The notes beneath the pieces were generated by a model, which made no database searches, had not been told where the DNA came from, and saw nothing but the letters and a program-made list of their open reading frames with translations. Position numbers and translations under genes: made by a program. A stretch of 45,443 bases of DNA from a virus: positions 1 to 45,443 of IMG/VR virus record IMGVR_UViG_3300024255_001176; one strand, written 5' to 3'. Numbering within the stretch: the first letter of the stretch is position 1; each line of letters starts with the position of its first letter. Positions 9,572 to 17,964 of this stretch are shown in pieces.

Positions 9572-11797
9572 ATGTATGATATAATATTTGTATCACCAAA
9601 GAATAACCAGTCTCAGTACAAGACATTATGTACGAAATACCCCACGGCTAAATTTGCAACTAGTTTTGAACAAGCACAACGTAAAGCTCTAAGCGACATG
9701 TTTTATGTTGTTTGGGACGATGTAGATGTACAAGACAATTTTACATTTGATTACGAAGTAGCTGAATGGGATAAAAAGTATGTACATACATTTTTAAATG
9801 ATACGTACTTTGACGGCATATGTTTAGTTCCAAGAGATATACACATATCAACAAAAGAAATAAAACACAGATTTTTTGTAAACAAAAAAGAAGTTGATAT
9901 AGTAGCAAGTATGCCAACTAGGTATGACGTTTTTTACATAGATTCTTATGAAGATTATGAAAATGCACTCGAAAATAGTTCAACAGAAATGTTTTGGGCA
10001 GTATCACGCAATTTAAAATATAGTCAGTCATATATAAACAACTTTTATTTTAGTCACCATAACAGTTACGACAGAAAAGAAAATCATGCATTTGTACATG
10101 AGGTTGATGGAAGGAAATTATACAATGGTGTATTCTTATGTTCGCAAAACAAACCTCTCAACAAAAAACAAATAGACTATAGATTTTTAGTAAATGCAAA
10201 GCAGTGGGACGATGTAGTAAGTGAGCCTAGACAATATGAAATTTGTGTAGTTAATACATATGAAGACTATCTTGCATATTTAGAAACTGTAGAAACAGAA
10301 CTGTTTTGGATGATTCCTCCTCATGTTCTTCTACGTGATGACTTTGAGTTTGACTTGTATTTTAGTCACGATAATGAGTTTGATAGAAAAATAAATCATG
10401 TATTTAAAAATGGCGAATACTATGACGGCATTGTTTTGTGTAGTAAGCATGCACCTATAAGCAAACGTGAGTTTAAGTATAAATTTATTACAAATAAAAA
10501 AGAACATAATATAGTAGCAAGTGAACAAACAGAATACGACAAAATTGTAGTAAATTCTTATGAAGAATTTTGCGAGCTAAAAACAAAAGTCAGCACAGAT
10601 TTTTTCTATGTAATACCTAACGATGTAGAAGTAGACTGGGATTTTAAATATCATATACCTTATTATGAAAAGAATAATGTCCATCTTTTTAAAAATAACG
10701 AGTACTATGACGGTATATTTTTAATACACAAAGAAAACGAAATATCTCAACGAGAATTTGATTATAGATTTTTTAGAAATAAAAAAGAAGTTGACATAGT
10801 AGTTTCGACTGTAAAATCTTACGACAAAATTTATGTTGACGATTATGATGACTTTATATTACAAATGACAACTACTAACAGTAATTTTGTTTGGGTAATA
10901 CCTAATGACGTAGACGTAGATTGGGATTTCAAATATCACATACCTTATTATGAACGTGATAACGTACACGTATTTAAAAACGGTAAGTATCACGACGGTG
11001 TGTTTCTAATACACAATAACAAGCCACTTGCACAACGTGAGTTTGATTATAAATTTTTTGTAAACAAAAAAGAAATCGATATAACTGTTAGTACACCGGC
11101 ACCTTATGATGTTGCTTTTATCAGCTATAAAGAACCTAATGCTGACAAACACTTTCAAAAACTACAAGATAAAATTAGACAAGAAGATCCAAGAATAAGT
11201 TTACGTTGGGTAAGAGATGTTAAAGGAATACATCAAGCACACAAAAAAGCCGCTGAATTATCATCGACTAGAATGTTTTTTGTAGTAGACGGTGATGCTG
11301 ATATGTGCGATGATTTTAAATTTGATTACCAAGTGCCTGCGTGGGACGAAACAACTGTACATGTATGGAGAAGTATAAATCCTGTTAATGGATTACAGTA
11401 CGGTAACGGTGGTGTAAAACTATTACCAAAACTACTTACAGAAAACGTAGATGTTAACACAACTGACATGACTACTAGTATTAGTGATAGATTTAAAGTT
11501 GTAGACCAAATAAGTAATTATACAGTGTTTAATACTGATGCATATAATACTTGGAAAAGTGCATTTAGAGAATGTACTAAACTAGCAAGTAAAAGTATTA
11601 CTGGACAAATTGATGATGAAACAGAAGATAGATTGCAAGCATGGCTGCATCCTATACCAGATGCATCATTTAGAGAAGAAGCAAAACGTGGCGCTGAACA
11701 AGGCACTGTGTTTGGAAAAGAAAATAAAAACAAGCCCGAAGTTCTTGCACTTATTAACGACTTTGATTGGCTAGAGGAAAGATTTAATGATCAATAA
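9572..11797 (+). CDS. Giant GT-A-like protein with five tandem degenerate repeats
   Basis: A 741-residue protein made of five repeats of ~95-115 residues (2-117, 118-221, 222-321, 322-416, 417-511) and a C-terminal domain (512-741). Each repeat runs from a YDxxxV strand through FFWVIPND-like and HxFKNGxYYDG motifs to a REFxYxFFxNKKExDIV end. The C-terminal domain carries VDGDAD at 572-577 and GLQYGNGGVKLL at 607-618 and matches the single-domain protein at 1549. The acidic motif is present in repeat 1 (WDDVDV), 4 (NDVEVD), 5 (NDVDVD) and the C-terminal domain, and lost in repeats 2 and 3 (SRNLKY, PPHVLL). I infer an active C-terminal glycosyltransferase with repeats used for binding or as scaffold. 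It has its own promoter. Confidence 0.65.
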   Translation: MYDIIFVSPKNNQSQYKTLCTKYPTAKFATSFEQAQRKALSDMFYVVWDDVDVQDNFTFDYEVAEWDKKYVHTFLNDTYFDGICLVPRDIHISTKEIKHRFFVNKKEVDIVASMPTRYDVFYIDSYEDYENALENSSTEMFWAVSRNLKYSQSYINNFYFSHHNSYDRKENHAFVHEVDGRKLYNGVFLCSQNKPLNKKQIDYRFLVNAKQWDDVVSEPRQYEICVVNTYEDYLAYLETVETELFWMIPPHVLLRDDFEFDLYFSHDNEFDRKINHVFKNGEYYDGIVLCSKHAPISKREFKYKFITNKKEHNIVASEQTEYDKIVVNSYEEFCELKTKVSTDFFYVIPNDVEVDWDFKYHIPYYEKNNVHLFKNNEYYDGIFLIHKENEISQREFDYRFFRNKKEVDIVVSTVKSYDKIYVDDYDDFILQMTTTNSNFVWVIPNDVDVDWDFKYHIPYYERDNVHVFKNGKYHDGVFLIHNNKPLAQREFDYKFFVNKKEIDITVSTPAPYDVAFISYKEPNADKHFQKLQDKIRQEDPRISLRWVRDVKGIHQAHKKAAELSSTRMFFVVDGDADMCDDFKFDYQVPAWDETTVHVWRSINPVNGLQYGNGGVKLLPKLLTENVDVNTTDMTTSISDRFKVVDQISNYTVFNTDAYNTWKSAFRECTKLASKSITGQIDDETEDRLQAWLHPIPDASFREEAKRGAEQGTVFGKENKNKPEVLALINDFDWLEERFNDQ
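9575..11104 (+). repeat. Five tandem protein-level repeats in the giant gene
   Basis: Repeat borders in DNA are about 9575-9922, 9923-10234, 10235-10534, 10535-10819 and 10820-11104. Repeats 4 and 5 are the closest pair: both contain a run of DVxVDWDFKYHIPYYE and DIVVS/DITVS ends at the same spacing. This suggests the array grew by unequal duplication of one unit, with the last copies most recent. Confidence 0.65.
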
Positions 11798-12350
11798 ACA
11801 TTTTTGTGTACCTATTTTAGTTGAAGATAATTTTTGTATGGACGAAATTCCTGCAATGAAAAAAATTATCGATGACGAAGTAGTACCTAACAGTACATTA
11901 GATGCACGTATAGAAACTACACACCATACTAATCAAGCATTATTTCAGTACAGAGAGTTTGATAATTTTAACCAAGCAATGTTAGAAAAATCTTACCACT
12001 TTATGAAAGCATTAGGGTACCAAGTTGAAGGTGTTGGTATAACAAATATGTGGGCTAATCGTGTTAGTGCAAATGATTATCATATGCCGCATGCACACGG
12101 TGGCGCTATTGTTACGGGTGTGTATTACTTAGATGCTCCTAAAGAGGCACAGATTAATTTTAGCACACCAAGTTATGATTTAGAAATACACCCAGAAGAG
12201 CCAACAGAATATAATGAACTAAAAATTTCTTATGATTGCAAACCTGGAAGATTAATGTTATTCAAAGGTTCAACTAAGCACTGGTGTCATAGTCATTTAC
12301 AAGATGAATACAAGTACACACTAGCATTTAACATATCAAGACAGTTATGA
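11787..12350 (+). CDS. 2OG-Fe(II) oxygenase-like protein (TIGR02466-like)
   Basis: A 187-residue protein of the compact phage/bacterial 2OG oxygenase type. YHMPHAHGGAIVTGVYYL at 98-115 gives the N-terminal metal site (His102 or His104; the usual acidic partner is not obvious), and GRLMLFKGSTKHWCHSH at 154-170 gives the distal His (165 or 168). YTLAFNI at 177-183 is the last strand, with Lys175 where an Arg is often found. The missing clear HxD makes activity slightly less certain. It overlaps both neighbours (11 bp and ATGA) and leads directly into two radical SAM genes. Confidence 0.65.
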   Translation: MINKHFCVPILVEDNFCMDEIPAMKKIIDDEVVPNSTLDARIETTHHTNQALFQYREFDNFNQAMLEKSYHFMKALGYQVEGVGITNMWANRVSANDYHMPHAHGGAIVTGVYYLDAPKEAQINFSTPSYDLEIHPEEPTEYNELKISYDCKPGRLMLFKGSTKHWCHSHLQDEYKYTLAFNISRQL

Positions 12351-13411
12351 TTAGAGAATACTTAGACAGCATAACAGCATTACATATTGAGCTTACAGAT
12401 AAATGTCAAGCGGCGTGTCCTATGTGTGCTAGAAACATTAATGGCGGCGCAGATAGACCGTTTATTAAAAATGCTGACATAAGCATTGATCAATTTGTAC
12501 AATGGTTTACCCCTAAGTTTTTATCTAAACTAAACAATTTTTATAGTTGCGGCAACTATGGCGATCCTGCTTTTGCTAAAGACTGTTTAGAAATTTACAC
12601 TTATGTAAGACGGTGCAATCCTACAGCAAGATTAGCATTACACACTAATGGTAGTTTGCGAACTAAAGATTGGTGGCAAGCACTTGCAAAAATTATTAAT
12701 CCTAATGGACAAGTTATATTTGCTGTAGACGGGTTTGCTGGTAAGCATGAATTATATAGACGTCATACTAAATTTGAAAAAGTAATTGAAAGTATTAAAG
12801 CATTTGTTGATGCGGGCGGAGATGCAAGAGTAGACAGTTTAGTGTTTGCACATAACGAACATGAAACAAAAGAATTAGAAAAATATCTATTAGACTTAGG
12901 TGTTACTGAAGTAAACTTTAAATCTACGAAAAGGTTTTATAACTTAGGAGGCTTCCCCGTACAAAATAAAGATGGAAGTCATGCATACGATTTACATCAA
13001 GCAACCTTGCCAGAATGGAACAACGGATTTAAAGATGATATTGAAAAGTTTTTATCACCAGATGCTATACAACAATTAATAGATAAATCAACAATAGAAC
13101 CACAGTGCGTTACTAAGAATGAATTATATGTTGATCCCTATGGTAATCTATTACCGTGCTGTTGGATAGGGAGCGATTGGATTGAAGAACCAATTAACGG
13201 AAATATGGTGCTACAAAAATTACGTGACCTAACAGTTGAAAACAGTCAAATGATAATGACAGATGTAGGCGTACCAAATTTAAATAATGCTAATATAGAT
13301 GATACACTTGCAAATCAAAGCATGTGGGAAAAGTTAGAATCATATTGGATAGGAGAAAACAAGTGTATTACGTGTGTAAAAAATTGTTCAGGAGCATTGT
13401 ATGAGCAATAA
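12347..13411 (+). CDS. Radical SAM/SPASM enzyme
   Basis: A 354-residue protein with the radical SAM motif CQAACPMC (Cys20, 24, 27) close to the N-terminus and a C-terminal SPASM-like set: Cys254, the pair at 271-272 (NLLPCCWIG), and CITCVKNC at 340-347. YVDPYGNLLPCC is the usual SPASM hairpin. This is the standard domain order, unlike the twitch proteins here. SPASM enzymes commonly modify peptides or proteins, or reduce/epimerise small substrates; the target is not visible. The CGNYGDP motif at 68-74 stands where GGEP is expected. It is coupled to both neighbours by short overlaps. Confidence 0.8.
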   Translation: MIREYLDSITALHIELTDKCQAACPMCARNINGGADRPFIKNADISIDQFVQWFTPKFLSKLNNFYSCGNYGDPAFAKDCLEIYTYVRRCNPTARLALHTNGSLRTKDWWQALAKIINPNGQVIFAVDGFAGKHELYRRHTKFEKVIESIKAFVDAGGDARVDSLVFAHNEHETKELEKYLLDLGVTEVNFKSTKRFYNLGGFPVQNKDGSHAYDLHQATLPEWNNGFKDDIEKFLSPDAIQQLIDKSTIEPQCVTKNELYVDPYGNLLPCCWIGSDWIEEPINGNMVLQKLRDLTVENSQMIMTDVGVPNLNNANIDDTLANQSMWEKLESYWIGENKCITCVKNCSGALYEQ

Positions 13412-14387
13412 TTACGATCAAATACCATGGCAAGATATTACTGAGTTTGGCCAGAAAACTCTCCTAGAGAGCCATCTTTTCACAGTCTCTTGGATTACCA
13501 CTAGATATTGTAATTATTCGTGCAGTTATTGCTGGCCTCACGCAAGATCTAGTGTCCCTGATACCAAACCTACAGAATTATACTTAAACACCATGGATAG
13601 TATCAAAGCACAAGCTCGTGCTAATAACTTTACAGACTTCCATTTTAGTTTTTCAGGCGGCGAACCTACAGCAAATAAACAGTTTATGCCGTTGGTTGAA
13701 CATTACTGTAACGATGACAAAGCTGAATATCAAAGCATACATATGACCACAAACCTATCCCCTGGACCTATTTGGTGGGATAAGTACATACGTAGTACAA
13801 AAAGTTTACAACGTCGAAGTGTTACAGCAAGTTTTCATGCAGAGTTTGCAGATGAACAAAAATTCGGCGATACATGTTTACAACTTATGGAAGGAGGAGT
13901 TTTTGTTACAATCAATCAAGTTATGGTTCCGCAAATGTTTGAAGATCTTTACGAAAGGCTTGAGCGATTTGCCGCCAGAGGTATTAACGTCACTCTCAAG
14001 CCCCAGTCCGATCCAACCGCCTCCCACGTGGTACATGGATACACTGAAGACCAAATCACAACAATGCGACAAGGTTTCCCACAACACTGGGAAGGAGAAT
14101 CGGTTGCCCAAGTCTTACTCAAAACAGCTCAAGGAGTAGAGTACGAAGTAGATCAAGCAGAACGGTTTAATGCGTTTGGCTTTAATAAATTTCAAGGGTG
14201 GTCTTGCAATGCAGGCTATCAAGGTATTATTATACGAGATACAGAAGTAAGGCGTAGTCATAGTTGTCATGATGAACTACTAGGCACTACAACAGACGGG
14301 TTTGAAATATTTAAACAACCGAAAGCATGTATAACTCCGAGCTGTATGAGTAGTGCAGATAGCAAACTACCAAAGAGGAAACAATGA
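13401..14387 (+). CDS. Radical SAM enzyme
   Basis: A 328-residue protein with the radical SAM motif CNYSCSYC (Cys37, 41, 44), a clear SGGEPT at about 85-90, and several C-terminal Cys (GWSCNAG, SHSCHDE, KACITPSC) that could hold an auxiliary cluster. Its C-terminal GWSCNAGYQGIIIRDTEV resembles the end of the protein at 19029-19925 (GWKCNAGVESLMINWDGEV), so the two belong to one subfamily. Parts of the gene, mainly 13440-13580 and 13940-14050, use clearly more G/C-ending codons than neighbours, which hints at recent acquisition or recombination. It overlaps the gene before by 11 bp and the next by ATGA. Confidence 0.8.
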   Translation: MSNNYDQIPWQDITEFGQKTLLESHLFTVSWITTRYCNYSCSYCWPHARSSVPDTKPTELYLNTMDSIKAQARANNFTDFHFSFSGGEPTANKQFMPLVEHYCNDDKAEYQSIHMTTNLSPGPIWWDKYIRSTKSLQRRSVTASFHAEFADEQKFGDTCLQLMEGGVFVTINQVMVPQMFEDLYERLERFAARGINVTLKPQSDPTASHVVHGYTEDQITTMRQGFPQHWEGESVAQVLLKTAQGVEYEVDQAERFNAFGFNKFQGWSCNAGYQGIIIRDTEVRRSHSCHDELLGTTTDGFEIFKQPKACITPSCMSSADSKLPKRKQ

Positions 14388-15118
14388 AATTTGGAATATT
14401 AGGATATGGATATGTAGGTAAAGCTACACACAAGGGTTTGCTTCGTGATGCAAGAACTGTTGTGCATGACATAACATTCGATACAGAAAAAATAATTTTA
14501 AAAGAATGCGATACAATATTTGTATGCATACCAACTGAAACACAAACAGATATTAATACTGTTATTTCTGAGATAGCTGAAATACAAGAATTTAATCCTT
14601 CTGCAACATTCGTGATTCGTAGTACATTACCGTTAGGCGCAAGTGAACGTATTCAAGCATGTGTTGGTAGTATAATTTACATACCAGAATTTTTACGTGA
14701 ACGATATTGGGACACAGATTGCTTTAAGCGTCCGTTAGTTGTAGGTTGTGATAGTAAAGATTTACCACAGTGGTTATTAGATGACGAAATTAAAACTTGC
14801 TCTACAAAAGAAGCAGAGCTTATAAAAATGTTTTCAAATAACTTTGCAGTAATGCGTATTGCATTTGCTAACGTATTTTATGATTTATCAGAAGACGTTG
14901 GCGCAGACTATAACAAAATACTAGACATGTACATGGATGTACAACAAGATCAAACTTACATGGAAGTTCCGGGGCATGACGGTACACGAGGATTTGGCGG
15001 TAAGTGCTTACCTAAAGATTTAGACTTCCTTATTGAAACACTTGATCAAAAAGGCATTAACCAGAATTGGTTTAAACATATAAGAGAGTTAAACAAAGGA
15101 TGGAAAGAAAAGTTCTAA
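14384..15118 (+). CDS. Short UDP-glucose/GDP-mannose dehydrogenase-like protein
   Basis: A 244-residue protein matching the first two domains of UDP-glucose 6-dehydrogenase. GILGYGYVGKA at 4-14 binds NAD, PTET at 50-53 and RSTLPLGA at 79-86 are family motifs, PEFLRE at 101-106 holds the general acid/base region, KMFSNNF at 148-154 gives a Lys and Asn, and GFGGKCLPKD at 203-212 holds the catalytic Cys208. The family is usually about 390-440 residues; the C-terminal UDP-binding domain is absent. Either this is a minimal enzyme or the third domain has been lost. Its product would be a UDP-uronic acid, and the next gene resembles a nucleotide-sugar epimerase/decarboxylase, so the pair could work in series. 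Confidence 0.8.
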   Translation: MKFGILGYGYVGKATHKGLLRDARTVVHDITFDTEKIILKECDTIFVCIPTETQTDINTVISEIAEIQEFNPSATFVIRSTLPLGASERIQACVGSIIYIPEFLRERYWDTDCFKRPLVVGCDSKDLPQWLLDDEIKTCSTKEAELIKMFSNNFAVMRIAFANVFYDLSEDVGADYNKILDMYMDVQQDQTYMEVPGHDGTRGFGGKCLPKDLDFLIETLDQKGINQNWFKHIRELNKGWKEKF

Positions 15119-15966
15119 CAGGTCATAAAGGATTCATAGGAAGTCATTATTACAACTATGTAAAAGACACCTATGAGGTATATCCTTATGATAGAAAGGA
15201 TAGCGAAGTTGACGATCTAAGCAACAACAATGTTACTAGCAAAATGCCGGACTGCGATATTGTAGTCCATCTAGCGGCCACTAACGGTACAAGGTTGTTT
15301 TATCAACAGCCTACTGATATTATTATTAACAATACACTTCCAACAATTAACTTAATTGAACGTTATAGAAACACAAACACAAAGTTTGTATTTGCTAGTA
15401 CTTGTGAAATATTCAACAGTACAATAGACAACGGCTATTACCATGTACCTACTGATGAAGCGGTACCAGTTATGTACAATGACATTACAAATCCACGTTG
15501 GAGTTATAGCATACCAAAAGCACTAGGTGAAAACTTAGTTGCTAATAGCGGACTTGAGTATCTTATCATACGTTACTTTAATGTATACGGTCCAGGACAA
15601 ACAGATCACTTTGTAAATGAGTTTGTAGAACGCTGTAAACAAGGCGAGTATTATATTAACGGCAATGACACACGTAGTTTTTGCTACGTTGACGATGCTG
15701 TACGTATGACAGATATGCTAGTAAAAACTACTAGTAACAATACCGTAAACGTGGGACAAGACGTAGAAACACGTATAAGTATTGTAGCAAAACTAATAAT
15801 GGGGTATATGGGAATTAATCCAGACAGACTTGAAATACGTCCTGCACCGAATGGTAGTGCAACACGTAGGTGTCCTGATACAACATTAGTACAAACGCTT
15901 ACAGGATTTACAGATTATACACCTTTAGAAGTAGGCCTAAAAAAGACATTGGAAAGTTTATTATGA
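15100..15966 (+). CDS. NAD-dependent nucleotide-sugar epimerase/decarboxylase (extended SDR)
   Basis: A 288-residue extended short-chain dehydrogenase. TGHKGFIGSH at 7-16 binds NAD, HLAATNG at 57-63 is the next conserved strand, STCEIF at 100-105 gives Thr101, and YSIPK gives Tyr136 and Lys140. RYFNVYGPGQ is the usual substrate-side motif and NDTRSFCYVDD fits nucleotide-sugar SDRs. The neighbour upstream is a UDP-glucose dehydrogenase-like gene, so a UDP-glucuronate decarboxylase or epimerase role is attractive but not proven. The ATG lies within the previous gene (19-bp overlap). Confidence 0.8.
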   Translation: MERKVLTGHKGFIGSHYYNYVKDTYEVYPYDRKDSEVDDLSNNNVTSKMPDCDIVVHLAATNGTRLFYQQPTDIIINNTLPTINLIERYRNTNTKFVFASTCEIFNSTIDNGYYHVPTDEAVPVMYNDITNPRWSYSIPKALGENLVANSGLEYLIIRYFNVYGPGQTDHFVNEFVERCKQGEYYINGNDTRSFCYVDDAVRMTDMLVKTTSNNTVNVGQDVETRISIVAKLIMGYMGINPDRLEIRPAPNGSATRRCPDTTLVQTLTGFTDYTPLEVGLKKTLESLL

Positions 15967-16559
15967 AAGTAGATATGCAAGATGTATTATTTTGGATGGA
16001 TGCTATTCGTAATAGTGAAGATAGATATCGTACACTTGAAAGTTTTTGGAAAGGTCAAATAAACAGTAAACTTTGGCTAATACAGCAGATGCAAGAACAT
16101 AAACTTGCAGGTAGTGTTGCTATATACGGTGGATGGAATGGTGTACTTGCAAGTCTACTTTTTAATAGTGATCTTTCTATTACAGAAATAGAAAGTATAG
16201 ATATTGATCCTAGTTGTAAACCCATTGCAGAAACAATTAATATGCGTTATCATATGCAAGGTAGATTCTTTGCTACAGTCGCAGATATGTGTGATTACAC
16301 TACTGATGCAGATGTTGCTATTAATACAAGTTGCGAACATTTAACACAGGAACAATACGATACGTGGTTAGACAATCTCGAAGCAGGAACAAAAGTTGTA
16401 CTACAAAGTAATAATTATTTTGAACACGAAGAACATGTAAGATGTGTTAACAATATGGAAGAGCTTATACAACAATCAAATGTACATGTAAGTTATGTAG
16501 GCGAATTAGAAATGCCAAAATACACTAGATATATGATAATAGGAAAAAAATATGGATAA
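15963..16559 (+). CDS. Class I methyltransferase-like phage protein
   Basis: A 198-residue protein with VAIYGGWNGVLASLLF at 52-67 as a glycine-rich SAM-binding loop after a hydrophobic strand, and ESIDIDPSCKPIAE at 77-90 as the acidic end of strand 2. VAINTSCEHL is a plausible strand 4 motif. These match small class I methyltransferases found in T4-like phages. The target is unknown. It overlaps the SDR gene by 4 bp and the following radical SAM gene by 8 bp. Confidence 0.6.
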   Translation: MKVDMQDVLFWMDAIRNSEDRYRTLESFWKGQINSKLWLIQQMQEHKLAGSVAIYGGWNGVLASLLFNSDLSITEIESIDIDPSCKPIAETINMRYHMQGRFFATVADMCDYTTDADVAINTSCEHLTQEQYDTWLDNLEAGTKVVLQSNNYFEHEEHVRCVNNMEELIQQSNVHVSYVGELEMPKYTRYMIIGKKYG

Positions 16560-17964
16560 AGATTGGTATCACGATAAAGATACTCAACTAGGTAAGTATC
16601 AGAGACTTATTGAAAAAGAATCAGGCTCTCCTACCTTCTGTGTTTTACCTTGGATACATTTTGCAACTAGACCAAACGGAGATATGCGTTTGTGTTGTAG
16701 TAGTAATGCTAGTGGTGCAGAGTCCGGCGATCACGAAGTTGGTCTTGTTAAAATGGAAAATGGCAGACCTGCAAACTTTGGCAGAGAAACACCTATGGAA
16801 GCATGGAACAATGACTACATGAAAAGTGTAAGAACAACTATGATGAATGGTGAAATACCTGCTAGTTGTCGTAAATGTTTCCAAGAAGAAAAAGTAGGTG
16901 TTGTAAGTAAACGTGTTTGGGAAAGTGGAACATGGCATGAAGATGGCGTAGACATTCCGCACCTAATTGAACAAACTAAAGAAGATGGCACAGTACCGGA
17001 AGAGTTAGTTTATTTAGACTTGCGTTTAGGACATACTTGCAATATTAAATGTGTAATGTGTAGTCCGCATGATTCAAGTAAGTGGGTAGCAGATCACAAA
17101 AAACTTATTCCTGTATTACAAGACCCTGATGTTAAAAGACAAATGCAATGGGATAAATCAGAGTTTAATAATAAGTGGCACGAAAAAGATACGTTTTGGG
17201 AAGAAATGAATGCACAAATTCCAAACCTAAAACAAGTATACTTTGCAGGCGGCGAGCCTTTAATGATTAAAGAACATAAGATGTTTATTGAAGAAATATT
17301 GCGTCAAGGTTATCAAGATAAGATATTACTACGTTATAACTCTAACGGTTTATTAGTTGACGAAGACCTAATTGAAATGTGGTCAAAATTTAAGAAAGTT
17401 AAATTTGCTATTAGTATGGATGCTAGTCACGAGCGTGATGAGTATATACGTTTTCCTACAAACTTTGATACTGTAGAAAAAACTTTGCATATGCTTGACA
17501 ATACACCTGATAATATACAAACAAGTTTAGCAACAGCAATACAAATATTCAACGTAAAACATTTGCCAGACTTTATGAAATGGAAAGTTGAAAGCGGATT
17601 TAAAAAACTAAATGCAGGAACAGTTCCAGGCGGAACACAAATGGGTGGCGGCTTAGTTAATATGCATCTACTGTATATTCCAACATTCCTTAGTATACAA
17701 ATATTGCCTAAAGAAGACAAGCAAGATGTTGAAGAACGTTTTATGGATTTCAAAGATTGGCTGTGGAACAACTACAGACAGGACGATGATTATTGGAAAC
17801 ATAACCCTTATGGTTGGAAACGTTGGGAAGCTGTACTTAAACACATGAATGCACAAGACAACAGTCGTATGCTACCTGGATTTAAAGAGTATACTAATAA
17901 GTTAGATAATATTAGAGGGTTAAACGCGGCAACTGTGTTTCCTGAGTTAGCGCATTTGCTTTAA
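16552..17964 (+). CDS. Radical SAM enzyme with N-terminal cysteine (twitch-like) domain
   Basis: A 470-residue protein with radical SAM motif CNIKCVMC (Cys163, 167, 170) and AGGEPL at 232-237. The N-terminal domain has FCVLPWIHFATRPNGD at 29-44, Cys48-Cys49 and CRKC at 106-109, a SPASM/twitch-type set located before the barrel. Closest relative in this window is the protein at 19918. The last 53 bp overlap the 3' end of the gene on the other strand, so the two transcripts are antisense there. It ends the long plus-strand train that begins at the left edge. Confidence 0.8.
   Translation: MDKDWYHDKDTQLGKYQRLIEKESGSPTFCVLPWIHFATRPNGDMRLCCSSNASGAESGDHEVGLVKMENGRPANFGRETPMEAWNNDYMKSVRTTMMNGEIPASCRKCFQEEKVGVVSKRVWESGTWHEDGVDIPHLIEQTKEDGTVPEELVYLDLRLGHTCNIKCVMCSPHDSSKWVADHKKLIPVLQDPDVKRQMQWDKSEFNNKWHEKDTFWEEMNAQIPNLKQVYFAGGEPLMIKEHKMFIEEILRQGYQDKILLRYNSNGLLVDEDLIEMWSKFKKVKFAISMDASHERDEYIRFPTNFDTVEKTLHMLDNTPDNIQTSLATAIQIFNVKHLPDFMKWKVESGFKKLNAGTVPGGTQMGGGLVNMHLLYIPTFLSIQILPKEDKQDVEERFMDFKDWLWNNYRQDDDYWKHNPYGWKRWEAVLKHMNAQDNSRMLPGFKEYTNKLDNIRGLNAATVFPELAHLL

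Noticed and set aside
13819-14139. Second-frame open reading frame within the 13401 radical SAM gene
   Set aside because: Lies entirely inside a gene with clear radical SAM motifs and has no ribosome site of its own.
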